A stretch of DNA of 7,276 bases from Saprospiraceae bacterium (GCA_013002625.1 JABDJE010000123.1:1-7276), one strand, 5' to 3'; counted from the first letter of the stretch, positions 1 to 6,529 are shown. Translations and numbers: made by a program. The notes: generated from the letters alone by a model not told the origin.

Positions 1-372
1 ATTCTCACTACTCACGTCCAATTCCTGTAAAAGTGTATTGTGATTTGCTAGTGTATATTCGGACGAATGAATTAAACTTCCTGGGATTACGCTGCCGTTA
101 TCATTGTAAATTTTAAGAATGACATCCCTCTGGGAAGGCGTGTTTCCCGTACCTCCAAATAAGAATTGAATATGAGTAACTTGATAGCTGTTGGATAATG
201 GACCTAAGGTAATGGCGACTTCTTCACCAGGTGTATCTATGCCAACAAAGTTGTACAAACCTGCAGGGAAATAACCATCAGTTTGCAAGGTAATAGTTTG
301 AGTTTCTGTAGCGTCATCGGAACAACTGAATAGAAACAAGCAAAGGCATAAGTGCATTATAATTCTTCTCAT
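1..372 (-). CDS. Surface-type lipoprotein, N-terminal part (gene continues beyond the left end)
   Basis: This open frame starts with ATG at 372-370 and stays open for 124 codons to base 1, so the C-terminus is missing. The protein begins MRRIIMHLCLCLFLFSC, a basic start and hydrophobic core followed by a lipobox LFSC with the lipidated cysteine at residue 17. The next residues are SDDATE. In Bacteroidota an acidic tract such as SDD directly after the cysteine acts as a lipoprotein export signal to the cell surface, so a surface location is likely. The remainder (about residues 25-124) looks like a beta-sandwich with a PGE stretch, an FLFGG strand, a VILKIYNDNGS strand and a PGSLIH turn. This resembles accessory beta domains of secreted Bacteroidota proteins, but I cannot name the family. 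It is separated from the upstream gene by 126 bp holding a possible promoter and palindrome. Whether a catalytic domain follows cannot be seen. Confidence 0.8.
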   Translation of the reverse strand, partial: MRRIIMHLCLCLFLFSCSDDATETQTITLQTDGYFPAGLYNFVGIDTPGEEVAITLGPLSNSYQVTHIQFLFGGTGNTPSQRDVILKIYNDNGSVIPGSLIHSSEYTLANHNTLLQELDVSSEN

Positions 373-404
373 GATTAGGTGTTTTGGTTAAGAGAATGAA
401 TAAT

Positions 405-418
405 CGTAATCGGTTACG
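405..418. promoter_or_regulatory. 14-bp palindrome CGTAAnCGnTTACG, LacI-family-operator-like
   Basis: The sequence CGTAATCGGTTACG is an inverted repeat with five-base arms (CGTAA/TTACG), one mismatched pair and a central CG. An even palindrome centred on CG with AA and TT flanks is the usual form of LacI/CcpA/PurR-type operators. It lies 33-46 bases upstream of the lipoprotein ATG and would fall in its 5' leader or at its promoter. No regulator gene is visible in the window, so the assignment is inference from shape and position. Confidence 0.35.
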
Positions 419-465
419 GAGATGCACACAGAGATTCAAGGGATGTGAATAATGGAAGGCCTTTA

Positions 466-493
466 CAATTTACTAAAATTTTAAGCAAACAAA
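466..493 (-). promoter_or_regulatory. Weak Bacteroidota-type promoter candidate for the lipoprotein gene
   Basis: On the minus strand TTTG (493-490) is followed after 17 bases by TAAATTG (472-466), an imperfect version of the TAnnTTTG -7 element. Transcription would begin near 460, giving a leader of about 90 bases that contains the palindrome at 405-418. The -7 match is one base short, so this is only a candidate. Confidence 0.2.
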
Positions 494-498
494 TTCTT

Positions 499-885
499 TT
501 AAATGACCGTGTAAATAATAAGGCCTCCAAATATGAAGGATAAAGGTGACACCAAACGCATTCTTGGAGGGGTTAATATATCAGCACAGTAAAGGGCATA
601 GCCATGGTGAAATGCCCTAGGCATTAACATCAGAATTACCGAGGTGCCCAACATAAACCACCCTAATAGCGTGGTAATTTCAGGGAATTTTGAAATGTCC
701 GATACCATTACAAGCGCTGCTGCGGGAATCATTCTGATGGTCAATTCCATATAATTGATAAGAGGTGTACTTGCAGCCTTAGCCAAAATGGCGCGTGCGT
801 GCGACGGCCTTAAAAGCATTAATATACCTACCCCAATTATAAATACACCAAATAAGATGACAACTATCTTGGCAAGGCTTAACAT
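499..885 (-). CDS. Small integral membrane protein of unknown function, four predicted helices
   Basis: This gene encodes 128 residues starting at ATG 885-883. Hydrophobic segments at about residues 5-25, 48-63, 70-88 and 108-127 suggest four transmembrane helices. Between the first two is a basic, Pro-containing loop (RPSHARAILAKAAS), and a second basic loop (RAFHHG, then PPRMR) precedes the last helix. The pattern (helix, short amphipathic stretch, helix, a SKFPEI-type turn, LGW helix) resembles small uncharacterised membrane proteins common in Bacteroidota and some Gammaproteobacteria; I do not know a named function. Its ATG follows the TAA of the serine hydrolase gene with a single intervening base, so the two are almost certainly co-transcribed and may be translationally coupled. 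That suggests, but does not prove, a role connected with the hydrolase. Confidence 0.8.
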   Translation of the reverse strand: MLSLAKIVVILFGVFIIGVGILMLLRPSHARAILAKAASTPLINYMELTIRMIPAAALVMVSDISKFPEITTLLGWFMLGTSVILMLMPRAFHHGYALYCADILTPPRMRLVSPLSFIFGGLIIYTVI

Positions 886-886
886 T

Positions 887-2629
887 TTATAGTTTATTTC
901 CTGTGGTTTCTCTTCCGCCCTGTAAAAGTGTCACGCTTACGGTTTCGCCTTCTTCATTAGAATTAAACTTTAGTTGAGCAGGTACTACTTTGAGGTAAAA
1001 TTCATTTTCTGATTTTGGAAATATATCAAATACAGGTTGTCCTGTTGCCTGTGCTTTGAGTTGTGTGCCTTCACGTGTAATAGTGATTACAAAGTCTGGC
1101 ATAAGTTCATATTGCCCAATATGTTTATCCAATTGTTCCTCAGTTAGGACTGCATCCTGAACGATATCCTCTTCTGATACACCCAGTTTTTTAAGCTTAT
1201 CAATACCATTTTGATTGCCAGGATTCATTTCAACAGATTTCTTATAGTACTTGATGGCTTCTTCATCTTCGCCCTGTTTCATTTTCGCCTCTGCATAACT
1301 ATCATAGACGTTGAAAGATTTTGGGAATGCCTCCATATTGAGTTTGAATATTGCTGCCGCGTCATTTAACTTTTCTGTCGCCAGCAATTCGTAGCCAATA
1401 TCATTGAATTCGCCTTCGCTGACTTCGAAGGATTCAGAATCTTTATTTGCCTTATAATATGCTAATCCTTCATCCAGTCCGTCTGAATAGACTTTATCCA
1501 ATACATCATAAGCCAATGAAGCTTTCGGTTTATTGTAAGATTTACCATAAAGGATAGCTCTGATTGAATGCCCCATCTCACCCAAGGGTGCGCCACCTGT
1601 GTTATTGAGTAATACAACAAGAGACTCATCTGTAGGTGATCGTGAAATAAGCGTATTAAATCCATTTATACCGCCACCATGCTGAATGATGTAGAGACTA
1701 TCTGTGGAATTACCAATTGCTTCTTTACCGACACCCCAGCCGTATGCATAACTGGCATCCCCAAATGCGGGAATATAAGGTTTGAAATACATCTCCATGT
1801 ATTCTTCAGATAACAGATTGTTGGAATAAAGCGCACGATCCCACTTATATAGATCATTGGCAGATGAATACATTGAACCTGCCGCGTAGGGTAGACTCAT
1901 GTCAAGATATGGCGCATTGATATATGATCGACCTCTTTTTTCGTATCCAGCGGCACGGTTTGATAAAATATCTTCATGATTATTATATCCAGAATCATGC
2001 ATGTTCAAAGGATCTAATATTCTTTCATGGAGCAAATTTTCATACGACTTACCGGTACTTTCTTCTAAGAGTACGCCTAGAAGAAAGTAACCCGAATTAC
2101 TGTAACTGAATTTACTGCCAGGTTCAAATTCCAAATCCATTTCTGAAAAATTGTCAATGAAATCTTTTGGCGTTGATGGGTCTCTGGATTTTTCGCTGAA
2201 AAAATCTGGGAATGCTGTATAGTTTGGTATCCCGGATGTATGTGTCAACAAATGGTGGGTGTTAACAATGCTGCCTGTTTTTTCAGGATAGTCAGCAAGA
2301 TAGGTATTGATTGGCGCCTGGAGGTCCAGTTTGCCTTCTTGAGCCAACTGAAGAATCAGCATGGCTGTAAATTGTTTGGTAATCGAACCTAGACGATGTT
2401 TGGTGTTTTCATTATTTGGTATATCCCATTCCATGTTTGCATCTCCAGCGCCTCCTTTATAGACGACTTTCCCATCAAATGCGATTAATGCTGATCCATT
2501 AAATTTTCCCAATTCATGGTATTGAGCTAAAAGATCCTCAATCGCTGAGGCATTGTCTTGGCTGAATACTCTACTTTGGACAGAAAAGAATAAGAGAACT
2601 GCGGCGAGAAAATGGAGGTGAGATTTCAT
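887..2629 (-). CDS. Secreted serine hydrolase, class C beta-lactamase/PBP-like, with TPR segment and C-terminal DUF3471-like domain
   Basis: This 580-residue protein starts with a Sec signal peptide (cleavage near residues 23-24, after VFSQ). Residues about 28-360 form a beta-lactamase (PF00144) domain. The nucleophile motif is S82-I-T-K85, the second motif is Y176-S-N178, and H317-G-G319 stands in for the KTG triad as in class C enzymes and their esterase or D-peptidase relatives. The family motif AAGSMYSSANDL is at 249-260. Residues about 410-480 contain a TPR-like helical segment (a KMKQGEDEEAIKYYKKSVEMNP stretch around 449-470). Residues about 495-580 match the DUF3471 domain often found at the C-terminus of these hydrolases, with TGQPVFDIFP and LLQGGRE. 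The protein is probably periplasmic or secreted. Substrate (peptidoglycan stem peptide, other peptide or ester) cannot be told from sequence, and this fold is not by itself evidence of antibiotic resistance. It leads a two-gene unit with the membrane protein at 499-885. Confidence 0.93.
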   Translation of the reverse strand: MKSHLHFLAAVLLFFSVQSRVFSQDNASAIEDLLAQYHELGKFNGSALIAFDGKVVYKGGAGDANMEWDIPNNENTKHRLGSITKQFTAMLILQLAQEGKLDLQAPINTYLADYPEKTGSIVNTHHLLTHTSGIPNYTAFPDFFSEKSRDPSTPKDFIDNFSEMDLEFEPGSKFSYSNSGYFLLGVLLEESTGKSYENLLHERILDPLNMHDSGYNNHEDILSNRAAGYEKRGRSYINAPYLDMSLPYAAGSMYSSANDLYKWDRALYSNNLLSEEYMEMYFKPYIPAFGDASYAYGWGVGKEAIGNSTDSLYIIQHGGGINGFNTLISRSPTDESLVVLLNNTGGAPLGEMGHSIRAILYGKSYNKPKASLAYDVLDKVYSDGLDEGLAYYKANKDSESFEVSEGEFNDIGYELLATEKLNDAAAIFKLNMEAFPKSFNVYDSYAEAKMKQGEDEEAIKYYKKSVEMNPGNQNGIDKLKKLGVSEEDIVQDAVLTEEQLDKHIGQYELMPDFVITITREGTQLKAQATGQPVFDIFPKSENEFYLKVVPAQLKFNSNEEGETVSVTLLQGGRETTGNKL

Positions 2630-2657
2630 ATTTGTTTTAATTCATTTGTTTTATTAA

Positions 2658-2671
2658 TCCCAAATGTGGGA
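2658..2671. promoter_or_regulatory. 14-bp palindrome TCCCAAATGTGGGA in the serine hydrolase leader
   Basis: Five-base arms TCCCA and TGGGA flank four bases, and only one of the seven base pairs is mismatched. It overlaps the best -7 candidate upstream of the serine hydrolase (CACATTTG, minus strand 2668-2661) and sits 29-42 bases before the ATG. That position suits a repressor site. It has no T-run after it, so I do not read it as a terminator. Confidence 0.25.
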
Positions 2672-2696
2672 CAATAAGAACTGAAAGATATCCAAA
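2661..2696 (-). promoter_or_regulatory. Candidate promoter for the serine hydrolase gene
   Basis: TTTG at 2696-2693 is followed, after 24 bases, by CACATTTG at 2668-2661, which matches seven of eight positions of the Bacteroidota -7 consensus TAnnTTTG. Transcription would start near 2655, leaving a leader of about 25 bases. The spacer is slightly longer than usual and the first T of the box is replaced by C. The 136-bp gap upstream of the gene makes a promoter here likely even if this exact placement is wrong. Confidence 0.3.
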
Positions 2697-2765
2697 TATT
2701 TCGGAGTCAAGGATATAAATCGATTGATTCGATCTGGAGATGGATTAAATTAGCTGTTTGTATGA

Positions 2766-3245
2766 TTACTCAATTGAAATATAAGTAAGGGCGGCAATTA
2801 GCCATTGGTCTTTATGACGAATAAAGCTGAATAAATCATATCCTTTCCATTTCATCAGACTATCTTCTGTCCCAAATTTTGCCTCATATTTGACCCAGGC
2901 TCTGGCCAGGTTTCCTCTTATCTCTACCTCGGTTGATATAGGTGTTTCTTCAAAGATCGGCTGGCTGTCAGGGCCGTCTTTGGTTTGCGATAGAAATCCA
3001 TCAATTGTATTTGTGTAAAGTATTGGCTCCGATTCTGGTGATGCTTGCCATACTGTTGTCAGCACAGCGTCGTTTGTGAAGTATGCCTTGTATGCCTTCC
3101 AATTTCTTGCAGACATGGTTTTATAGTATGAATCAATTAGCCTAGTTAATTCAGATGTATCCACAGAAGGTATTACAACCTCAGAACCCGAAAGAATAAC
3201 TTGTGAGCTTAAGGTAAAGAGGAGATATAGGGTGAAATGCTTCAT
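2766..3245 (-). CDS. Exported NTF2-like/SnoaL-like protein (DUF4440-type fold)
   Basis: This gene encodes 159 residues with a hydrophobic N-terminus (about residues 1-20, MKHFTLYLLFTLSSQVILSG) that looks like a Sec signal peptide; no lipobox cysteine is present. Residues about 31-157 have the pattern of an NTF2-like alpha+beta domain. A first helix, LTRLIDSYYKTMSARNWKAY, is followed by a YFTNDAVLTTVW strand-turn typical of SnoaL/DUF4440 proteins. The last strands are LARAWVKYEAKFG and KGYDLFSFIRHKDQWLIAALTY, where the W-x-I-A-A-L-T-Y ending is characteristic of the fold. The fold occurs in isomerases, in ligand-binding proteins and in many proteins of unknown role, so function cannot be assigned. 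It is 72 bp downstream of the Yip1-family gene and 136 bp upstream of the serine hydrolase. Confidence 0.85.
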   Translation of the reverse strand: MKHFTLYLLFTLSSQVILSGSEVVIPSVDTSELTRLIDSYYKTMSARNWKAYKAYFTNDAVLTTVWQASPESEPILYTNTIDGFLSQTKDGPDSQPIFEETPISTEVEIRGNLARAWVKYEAKFGTEDSLMKWKGYDLFSFIRHKDQWLIAALTYISIE

Positions 3246-3317
3246 TGTATTTTATATTTGGCTCAAACCATTTGAAATCCCGAAAAGGAAACACAATGAT
3301 TCAATTTTTTTAAGATC

Positions 3318-3950
3318 CTAACTATTAATTGTGAGCAGAAACGCAATGAGCATTATTGGAATCCCAATCAATAATATGGGCAATATTAAATTCAAAATAC
3401 CCTTAAGAATGGTAAAGTTCTGGAAGTAGGAAATACCAATAACCAATAAAACCATTGTCCAGATAGCCAGAGCCAGCTGCCCAAACATACATACATAGTA
3501 AATAACTAAATCTAAAGTTGATCTGTCAACAGATTCAAAATCAGACAGAAATGCGTCTGTACCGAAAAAAAGTATCAATTGAAGCGTAAATATTAAAGTA
3601 CATATCGATGGAATGGAAGCATAGGCAAACATTCTAATGATCTTATCAAATTTGGCTTTACCACCAATAAAACCACCTAAGATCTCTAAGAGATAACAAT
3701 AAATAAAATAGCCAATCCAACCCATCAGACCTCCAATAAAGATTGATTTTAAAAGAATGATTACCAAAGAAGCATCACTGTTTGACACTTCAATTTCAGC
3801 CTCGCTTAGAGATGTTGAGATACCCAGTAATATTAAAATTGGAATATAGAGATTGGTGTTATCGTATTCCTTGATATAGGCGAACACTACTTTAGGTTTT
3901 GTCCAAATGTCGGCAACTATATCCCAGACCGTATAGTTATCATTCTCCAT
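3318..3950 (-). CDS. Yip1-family integral membrane protein
   Basis: This gene encodes 210 residues. A short cytoplasmic start (about residues 8-30, with VWDIVADIWTKPKVVFAYI) precedes about five hydrophobic segments near 34-48, 62-90, 108-130, 147-172 and 183-207. The opening 'IWTKPKVVFAYI' and the GGKAKFDKIIRMFAYASIPS stretch (96-115) just before the third segment are hallmarks of bacterial Yip1-domain (PF04893) proteins. Eukaryotic Yip1 proteins act in membrane traffic; the bacterial members have no established function. It starts 24 bp after the DUF2200 gene, and the next gene follows after 72 bp, so it probably belongs to the unit formed with the SDR and DUF2200 genes. Confidence 0.85.
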   Translation of the reverse strand: MENDNYTVWDIVADIWTKPKVVFAYIKEYDNTNLYIPILILLGISTSLSEAEIEVSNSDASLVIILLKSIFIGGLMGWIGYFIYCYLLEILGGFIGGKAKFDKIIRMFAYASIPSICTLIFTLQLILFFGTDAFLSDFESVDRSTLDLVIYYVCMFGQLALAIWTMVLLVIGISYFQNFTILKGILNLILPILLIGIPIMLIAFLLTINS

Positions 3951-3974
3951 GTCTATGACTTTATGTTAAACTTA

Positions 3975-4346
3975 TCAAGCTGTTCTTAAAATCTTTTCCA
4001 TCTTTCGTCCTCTAGCCAGTTCCTCAACAAGTTTATCCATATATCGGCATTGCCGTGTTATAGGATTGGTTATTTCTTCGATTCGATAACCGCAAATGAC
4101 ACCTTTAATGAGATTTGCGTTTGGATTTAACTTTGCATTTTCGAAAAAATCCTTAAAGTTGATTTCATCTTTAATAATTTTATCGATGGCTTTCTTGTCA
4201 TAGCCAGTCAGCCACTCTATTACCTCATGCAATTCATCCTTTGTTCGACCCTTTTTTTCGACCTTAGTTACATAATGCGGAAAGACTGAGCCAAACTTCA
4301 TTTTAGCTATGCGTTCATCATGATGACTTGTGTCGCTCTTCGCCAT
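3975..4346 (-). CDS. DUF2200 family protein
   Basis: This gene encodes 123 residues and is close to full length for the family. The N-terminal tail is short and polar (MAKSDTSHHDERIAKM). It is followed by the conserved block FGSVFPHYVTKVEKKGRTKDEL (18-39), then VIEWLTGYD (42-50), a charged helix ending in FKDFFENAKLNPNANLIKGVICG (64-86), and YRIEEITNP with RYMDKLVEELARGRKMEKILR at the end. This order is what I know of DUF2200 proteins, whose biochemical role is unknown. There is no signal peptide or membrane helix, so it is cytosolic and the only clearly cytosolic product in the window. It lies 24 bp from both neighbours and is probably co-transcribed with the SDR gene before it and the Yip1 gene after it. 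Confidence 0.9.
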   Translation of the reverse strand: MAKSDTSHHDERIAKMKFGSVFPHYVTKVEKKGRTKDELHEVIEWLTGYDKKAIDKIIKDEINFKDFFENAKLNPNANLIKGVICGYRIEEITNPITRQCRYMDKLVEELARGRKMEKILRTA

Positions 4347-4370
4347 AGTTTTATTTTTTAAGATAATTGA

Positions 4371-5507
4371 TTATTTCGATTTTTCCCTCCAGGCATTTAT
4401 AATCTCAGCTTCACGGTTCAATACGATGTCCGGCTGTTCTTCATAGGCTGCACGTTGTTCGTTTGTAAGATTGTCTGAATACCACCAACTGTAGGTGTCC
4501 ATTACAGTGGACTTAAGACTTCTCCATCTTAAGCCGGCCTTTTTTGCTTTTTCATTATTGACTCTGGCTGAACCATAGTTGTTGCCGTCGGTCGGAATCC
4601 ATGGCACCAAGTAGTCAATGCCATTGTCTCTTAAAAAAGAATAATCATCGATGTATACAAAGTTGTGTTTGGCATCAAATGTTCTGCCTGCAAGCCTTAC
4701 AAATGTGCGCATCGTCTGTGGATGATTGGGACCAACTGCATTAAATGTGCCGATGGTCTTATTTTCGGCCAGATGAATCATAAACGCTGCCACATCACGG
4801 ACATCAATATATTGTACTGGATCATCTTCATTGCCAGGCACCAGGACATCTCCACCACGAGACAATCGCAATGGCCAATGTATAAAGCGATTCGTTTTAT
4901 CTGCAGGGCCAGACATGTAGGTCGGTCTTACCACAATCGTTCTGTCTTCGCCAAATGCACTGATAGCGGCCAGTTCCGAGTTGGCTTTCATAACTCCATA
5001 CCAGTATTCAAGTTTTTCTTCTTCTTTAGGGTTTTCCGGTTCGGTCAACAACACGGCATTCGATTCTTTAATATCATTCGTGAGATAGGGATAATACACC
5101 CCTGTTGAGGATGTGTATATGTAGAGTTCTACTTTGTCTTTCAGTAATTCTGCCGTCTTTTTTGTCCATTCCACTTTCCGTCCGGAATTATCGATAACAA
5201 CATCCCATTGCCCACTTTTCAATGCGTTTAAATCATTTTCTCTGTCGCCGATAAGGGAAGTCACCTGATTGAATAGACTCTGATGAACTGTTGGCTGGGT
5301 TTTTCCGCGTGTGAAGGTGGTTACTTTATGACCGCGTGATAATGCGTATTCAATTTGATGAGGCCCAAGAAAACTGGTGCCTCCCAGAATAAGAATATTG
5401 AGGGACTTTCTTTGAGGTATAAGCGTGTTGAACTCAAAAAGTGGTGCAGCCAGCGCTCCGGTTAATCCCAGTTTGATGCTTTGACGGCGGGATATGGATT
5501 TGGTCAT
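4371..5507 (-). CDS. Tat-exported NAD-dependent epimerase/dehydratase (extended SDR family)
   Basis: This gene encodes 378 residues. The N-terminus has a twin-arginine signal, S6-R-R-Q-S-I-K12, followed by a weakly hydrophobic stretch (LGLTGALAAPLF), which predicts export of a folded protein. The Rossmann fold begins at about residue 36 with the dinucleotide-binding motif G42-G-T-S-F-L-G48 and R67 after the second strand (FTRG). The catalytic region has YTSSTGVYYP (131-140) and Y170-G-V-M-K174, the YxxxK pair of SDR enzymes; VRPTYMSGP (193-201) and the DDPVQYIDVRDVA strand (228-240) are typical of the epimerase group. This suggests an oxidoreductase or epimerase acting on a sugar-like substrate, with NAD(P) probably bound before export. 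Substrate is unknown. The start is supported because the Tat motif lies directly after ATG 5507. It is followed after 24 bp by DUF2200 and preceded by a 65-bp gap with no clear promoter. Confidence 0.9.
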   Translation of the reverse strand: MTKSISRRQSIKLGLTGALAAPLFEFNTLIPQRKSLNILILGGTSFLGPHQIEYALSRGHKVTTFTRGKTQPTVHQSLFNQVTSLIGDRENDLNALKSGQWDVVIDNSGRKVEWTKKTAELLKDKVELYIYTSSTGVYYPYLTNDIKESNAVLLTEPENPKEEEKLEYWYGVMKANSELAAISAFGEDRTIVVRPTYMSGPADKTNRFIHWPLRLSRGGDVLVPGNEDDPVQYIDVRDVAAFMIHLAENKTIGTFNAVGPNHPQTMRTFVRLAGRTFDAKHNFVYIDDYSFLRDNGIDYLVPWIPTDGNNYGSARVNNEKAKKAGLRWRSLKSTVMDTYSWWYSDNLTNEQRAAYEEQPDIVLNREAEIINAWREKSK

Positions 5508-5572
5508 ATTTAAATGAGTATTTGGATGATTAATCAGATTAAGATAAAAAGAAAAAGCGTTAATCGAATAAT

Positions 5573-6373
5573 CTACTTTGTCAGAAAGGATTTGGCCTTT
5601 TTAGCAAACTCAGCTTTGTTATTTCCTTCATGTGCACCGTGGGATACATTGGGTAGAATCCAAATATCTGAATTGGGTATATACTTTCTGGCTCTGGCGA
5701 TTTCATCAAAGTGCATCCCTTCATCGTCATCACCAATCATGATCATTACCTCGGGCTTAATGCTCTTTAAGTCAGCATCATTGAGATAGACTTTGTAATT
5801 AAGGAATTGTGCCATAAGGTTTTTCACATGTTCATCGGATGCGTGCATAGTGGACAGCCACGGAAATTGATCTTTGTTTTCATAATTAAATACTTCCTGG
5901 TATTGCATGAAATCATCTATTGTCCATGTGCCCACGGCACCAATTGTAATCATGGATTTTATTAAACTAGGATTTAGTAGTGCTAATTGATATAGGATAT
6001 CTCCTCCGAAGCTGAATCCAATCGCCTGAATGTTATCAAGTTTCAAGTGGCGAAGTAATGCATTGAGGTCGCTGGCCACTTCCTGAAAAGAAAGTTTTTT
6101 ATGGAAAGGTTTAGATTGGCCATGTCCTGTGAGGTCAATCAAATAGACAGTATAATCAGATGAAAATTCTGATACATAATCTCGCCATGCTTTAGATGAT
6201 AGACTGTACCCATGCAGGAAAATTAAGGGTGGCCCATCACCATATTTTTCGTAATAGAGTTCAGTGTCATTCACAGGAACCACTTCACTTTTGATAATCT
6301 CCTGCGCTGTTGATTGAACTCCGCTTAGCACTAGGAATACAGTACTAAGTACAATGCTTGATATTATATTCAT
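5573..6373 (-). CDS. Exported alpha/beta hydrolase
   Basis: From ATG 6373 the product is 266 residues. The frame can be extended to a TTG at 6412, but the ATG start puts a normal Sec signal peptide at the N-terminus (MNIISSIVLSTVFLVLSGVQ, cleavage near STAQ-E25), whereas the longer form buries it, so I prefer the ATG. The mature part is a single alpha/beta hydrolase domain. The oxyanion-hole motif is H54-G-Y-S, the nucleophile elbow is G119-F-S121-F-G123, the acid is probably D217 in the GDDDEG loop, and the catalytic histidine is H245 in NVSHGAH. The IDLTGHGQSKP segment (79-89) is typical of the AB hydrolase 1 group (esterases, lipases, haloalkane dehalogenase and epoxide hydrolase relatives). 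The substrate cannot be told. The next gene starts 65 bp downstream. Confidence 0.9.
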   Translation of the reverse strand: MNIISSIVLSTVFLVLSGVQSTAQEIIKSEVVPVNDTELYYEKYGDGPPLIFLHGYSLSSKAWRDYVSEFSSDYTVYLIDLTGHGQSKPFHKKLSFQEVASDLNALLRHLKLDNIQAIGFSFGGDILYQLALLNPSLIKSMITIGAVGTWTIDDFMQYQEVFNYENKDQFPWLSTMHASDEHVKNLMAQFLNYKVYLNDADLKSIKPEVMIMIGDDDEGMHFDEIARARKYIPNSDIWILPNVSHGAHEGNNKAEFAKKAKSFLTK

Positions 6374-6378
6374 TGAAA

Positions 6379-6412
6379 CAAAGTTATTGGACTTTAATAA
6401 TAAAAATGCCAA
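6379..6412 (-). promoter_or_regulatory. Bacteroidota-type promoter candidate immediately upstream of the alpha/beta hydrolase
   Basis: TAACTTTG at 6386-6379 matches the Bacteroidota -7 consensus TAnnTTTG at every fixed position. A TTG at 6412-6410 lies 23 bases before it, at the long end of the accepted spacing to the -33 element. The box ends only five bases before the preferred ATG, so transcription would begin at or next to the start codon and give a leaderless or nearly leaderless mRNA. Confidence 0.45.
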
Positions 6413-6451
6413 TTAATTAAATGTATAATCTTAGTGCATGGGCGTATCAAT

Positions 6452-6529
6452 TCAATTTATAGGTGCACAAATGCCTGCATCTGTATCAAATGTATATTGT
6501 AAGAAAACTTCAAAGGTCTTTTGATCCTG
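6452..6529 (-). other. In-frame continuation of the PorP/SprF reading frame after an amber codon
   Basis: Directly after the TAG at 6532-6530 the same frame stays open for 25 codons (QDQKTFEVFLQYTF, then DTDAGICAPIN) and ends with TGA at 6454-6452. The first part has the alternating hydrophobic pattern and terminal aromatic residue of a final beta-barrel strand and resembles the FEISLxYxF ending of PorP/SprF proteins. I therefore read it as the natural C-terminus of the gene, cut off by a nonsense codon, or reached by readthrough, or separated only by a base-calling error. Confidence 0.6.

Noticed and set aside
1924..2109. Plus-strand open frame opposite the serine hydrolase, and the short minus-strand frames at 1462-1665 and 1666-1857
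   Set aside because: All lie within the coding sequence of the serine hydrolase in other frames and show no family features.
2717..2735. Hairpin after the NTF2-like gene (ATCGA/TCGAT arms, five-base loop) as a terminator
   Set aside because: The stem is short and AT-rich with one G-T pair in its extension, and the following sequence is only loosely T-rich; too weak to call.
4665..5108. Plus-strand open frame of 147 codons opposite the SDR gene
   Set aside because: It is rich in Cys, His, Phe and Arg with no recognisable domain and lies wholly antisense to a well-supported gene.
5514..5789. Plus-strand open frame of 91 codons at the SDR/hydrolase junction
   Set aside because: Most of it is antisense to the alpha/beta hydrolase C-terminus and no domain or signal is recognisable.
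6374..6412. Extension of the alpha/beta hydrolase to a TTG start at 6412
   Set aside because: It would add 13 residues in front of a normal signal peptide, uses a rare start codon, and runs through the consensus -7 box; the ATG at 6373 is a better start.
6471..6480. Short perfect inverted repeat ATGC-CT-GCAT
   Set aside because: It has only four-base arms, lies inside the in-frame continuation of the PorP/SprF gene, and is easily explained by chance.
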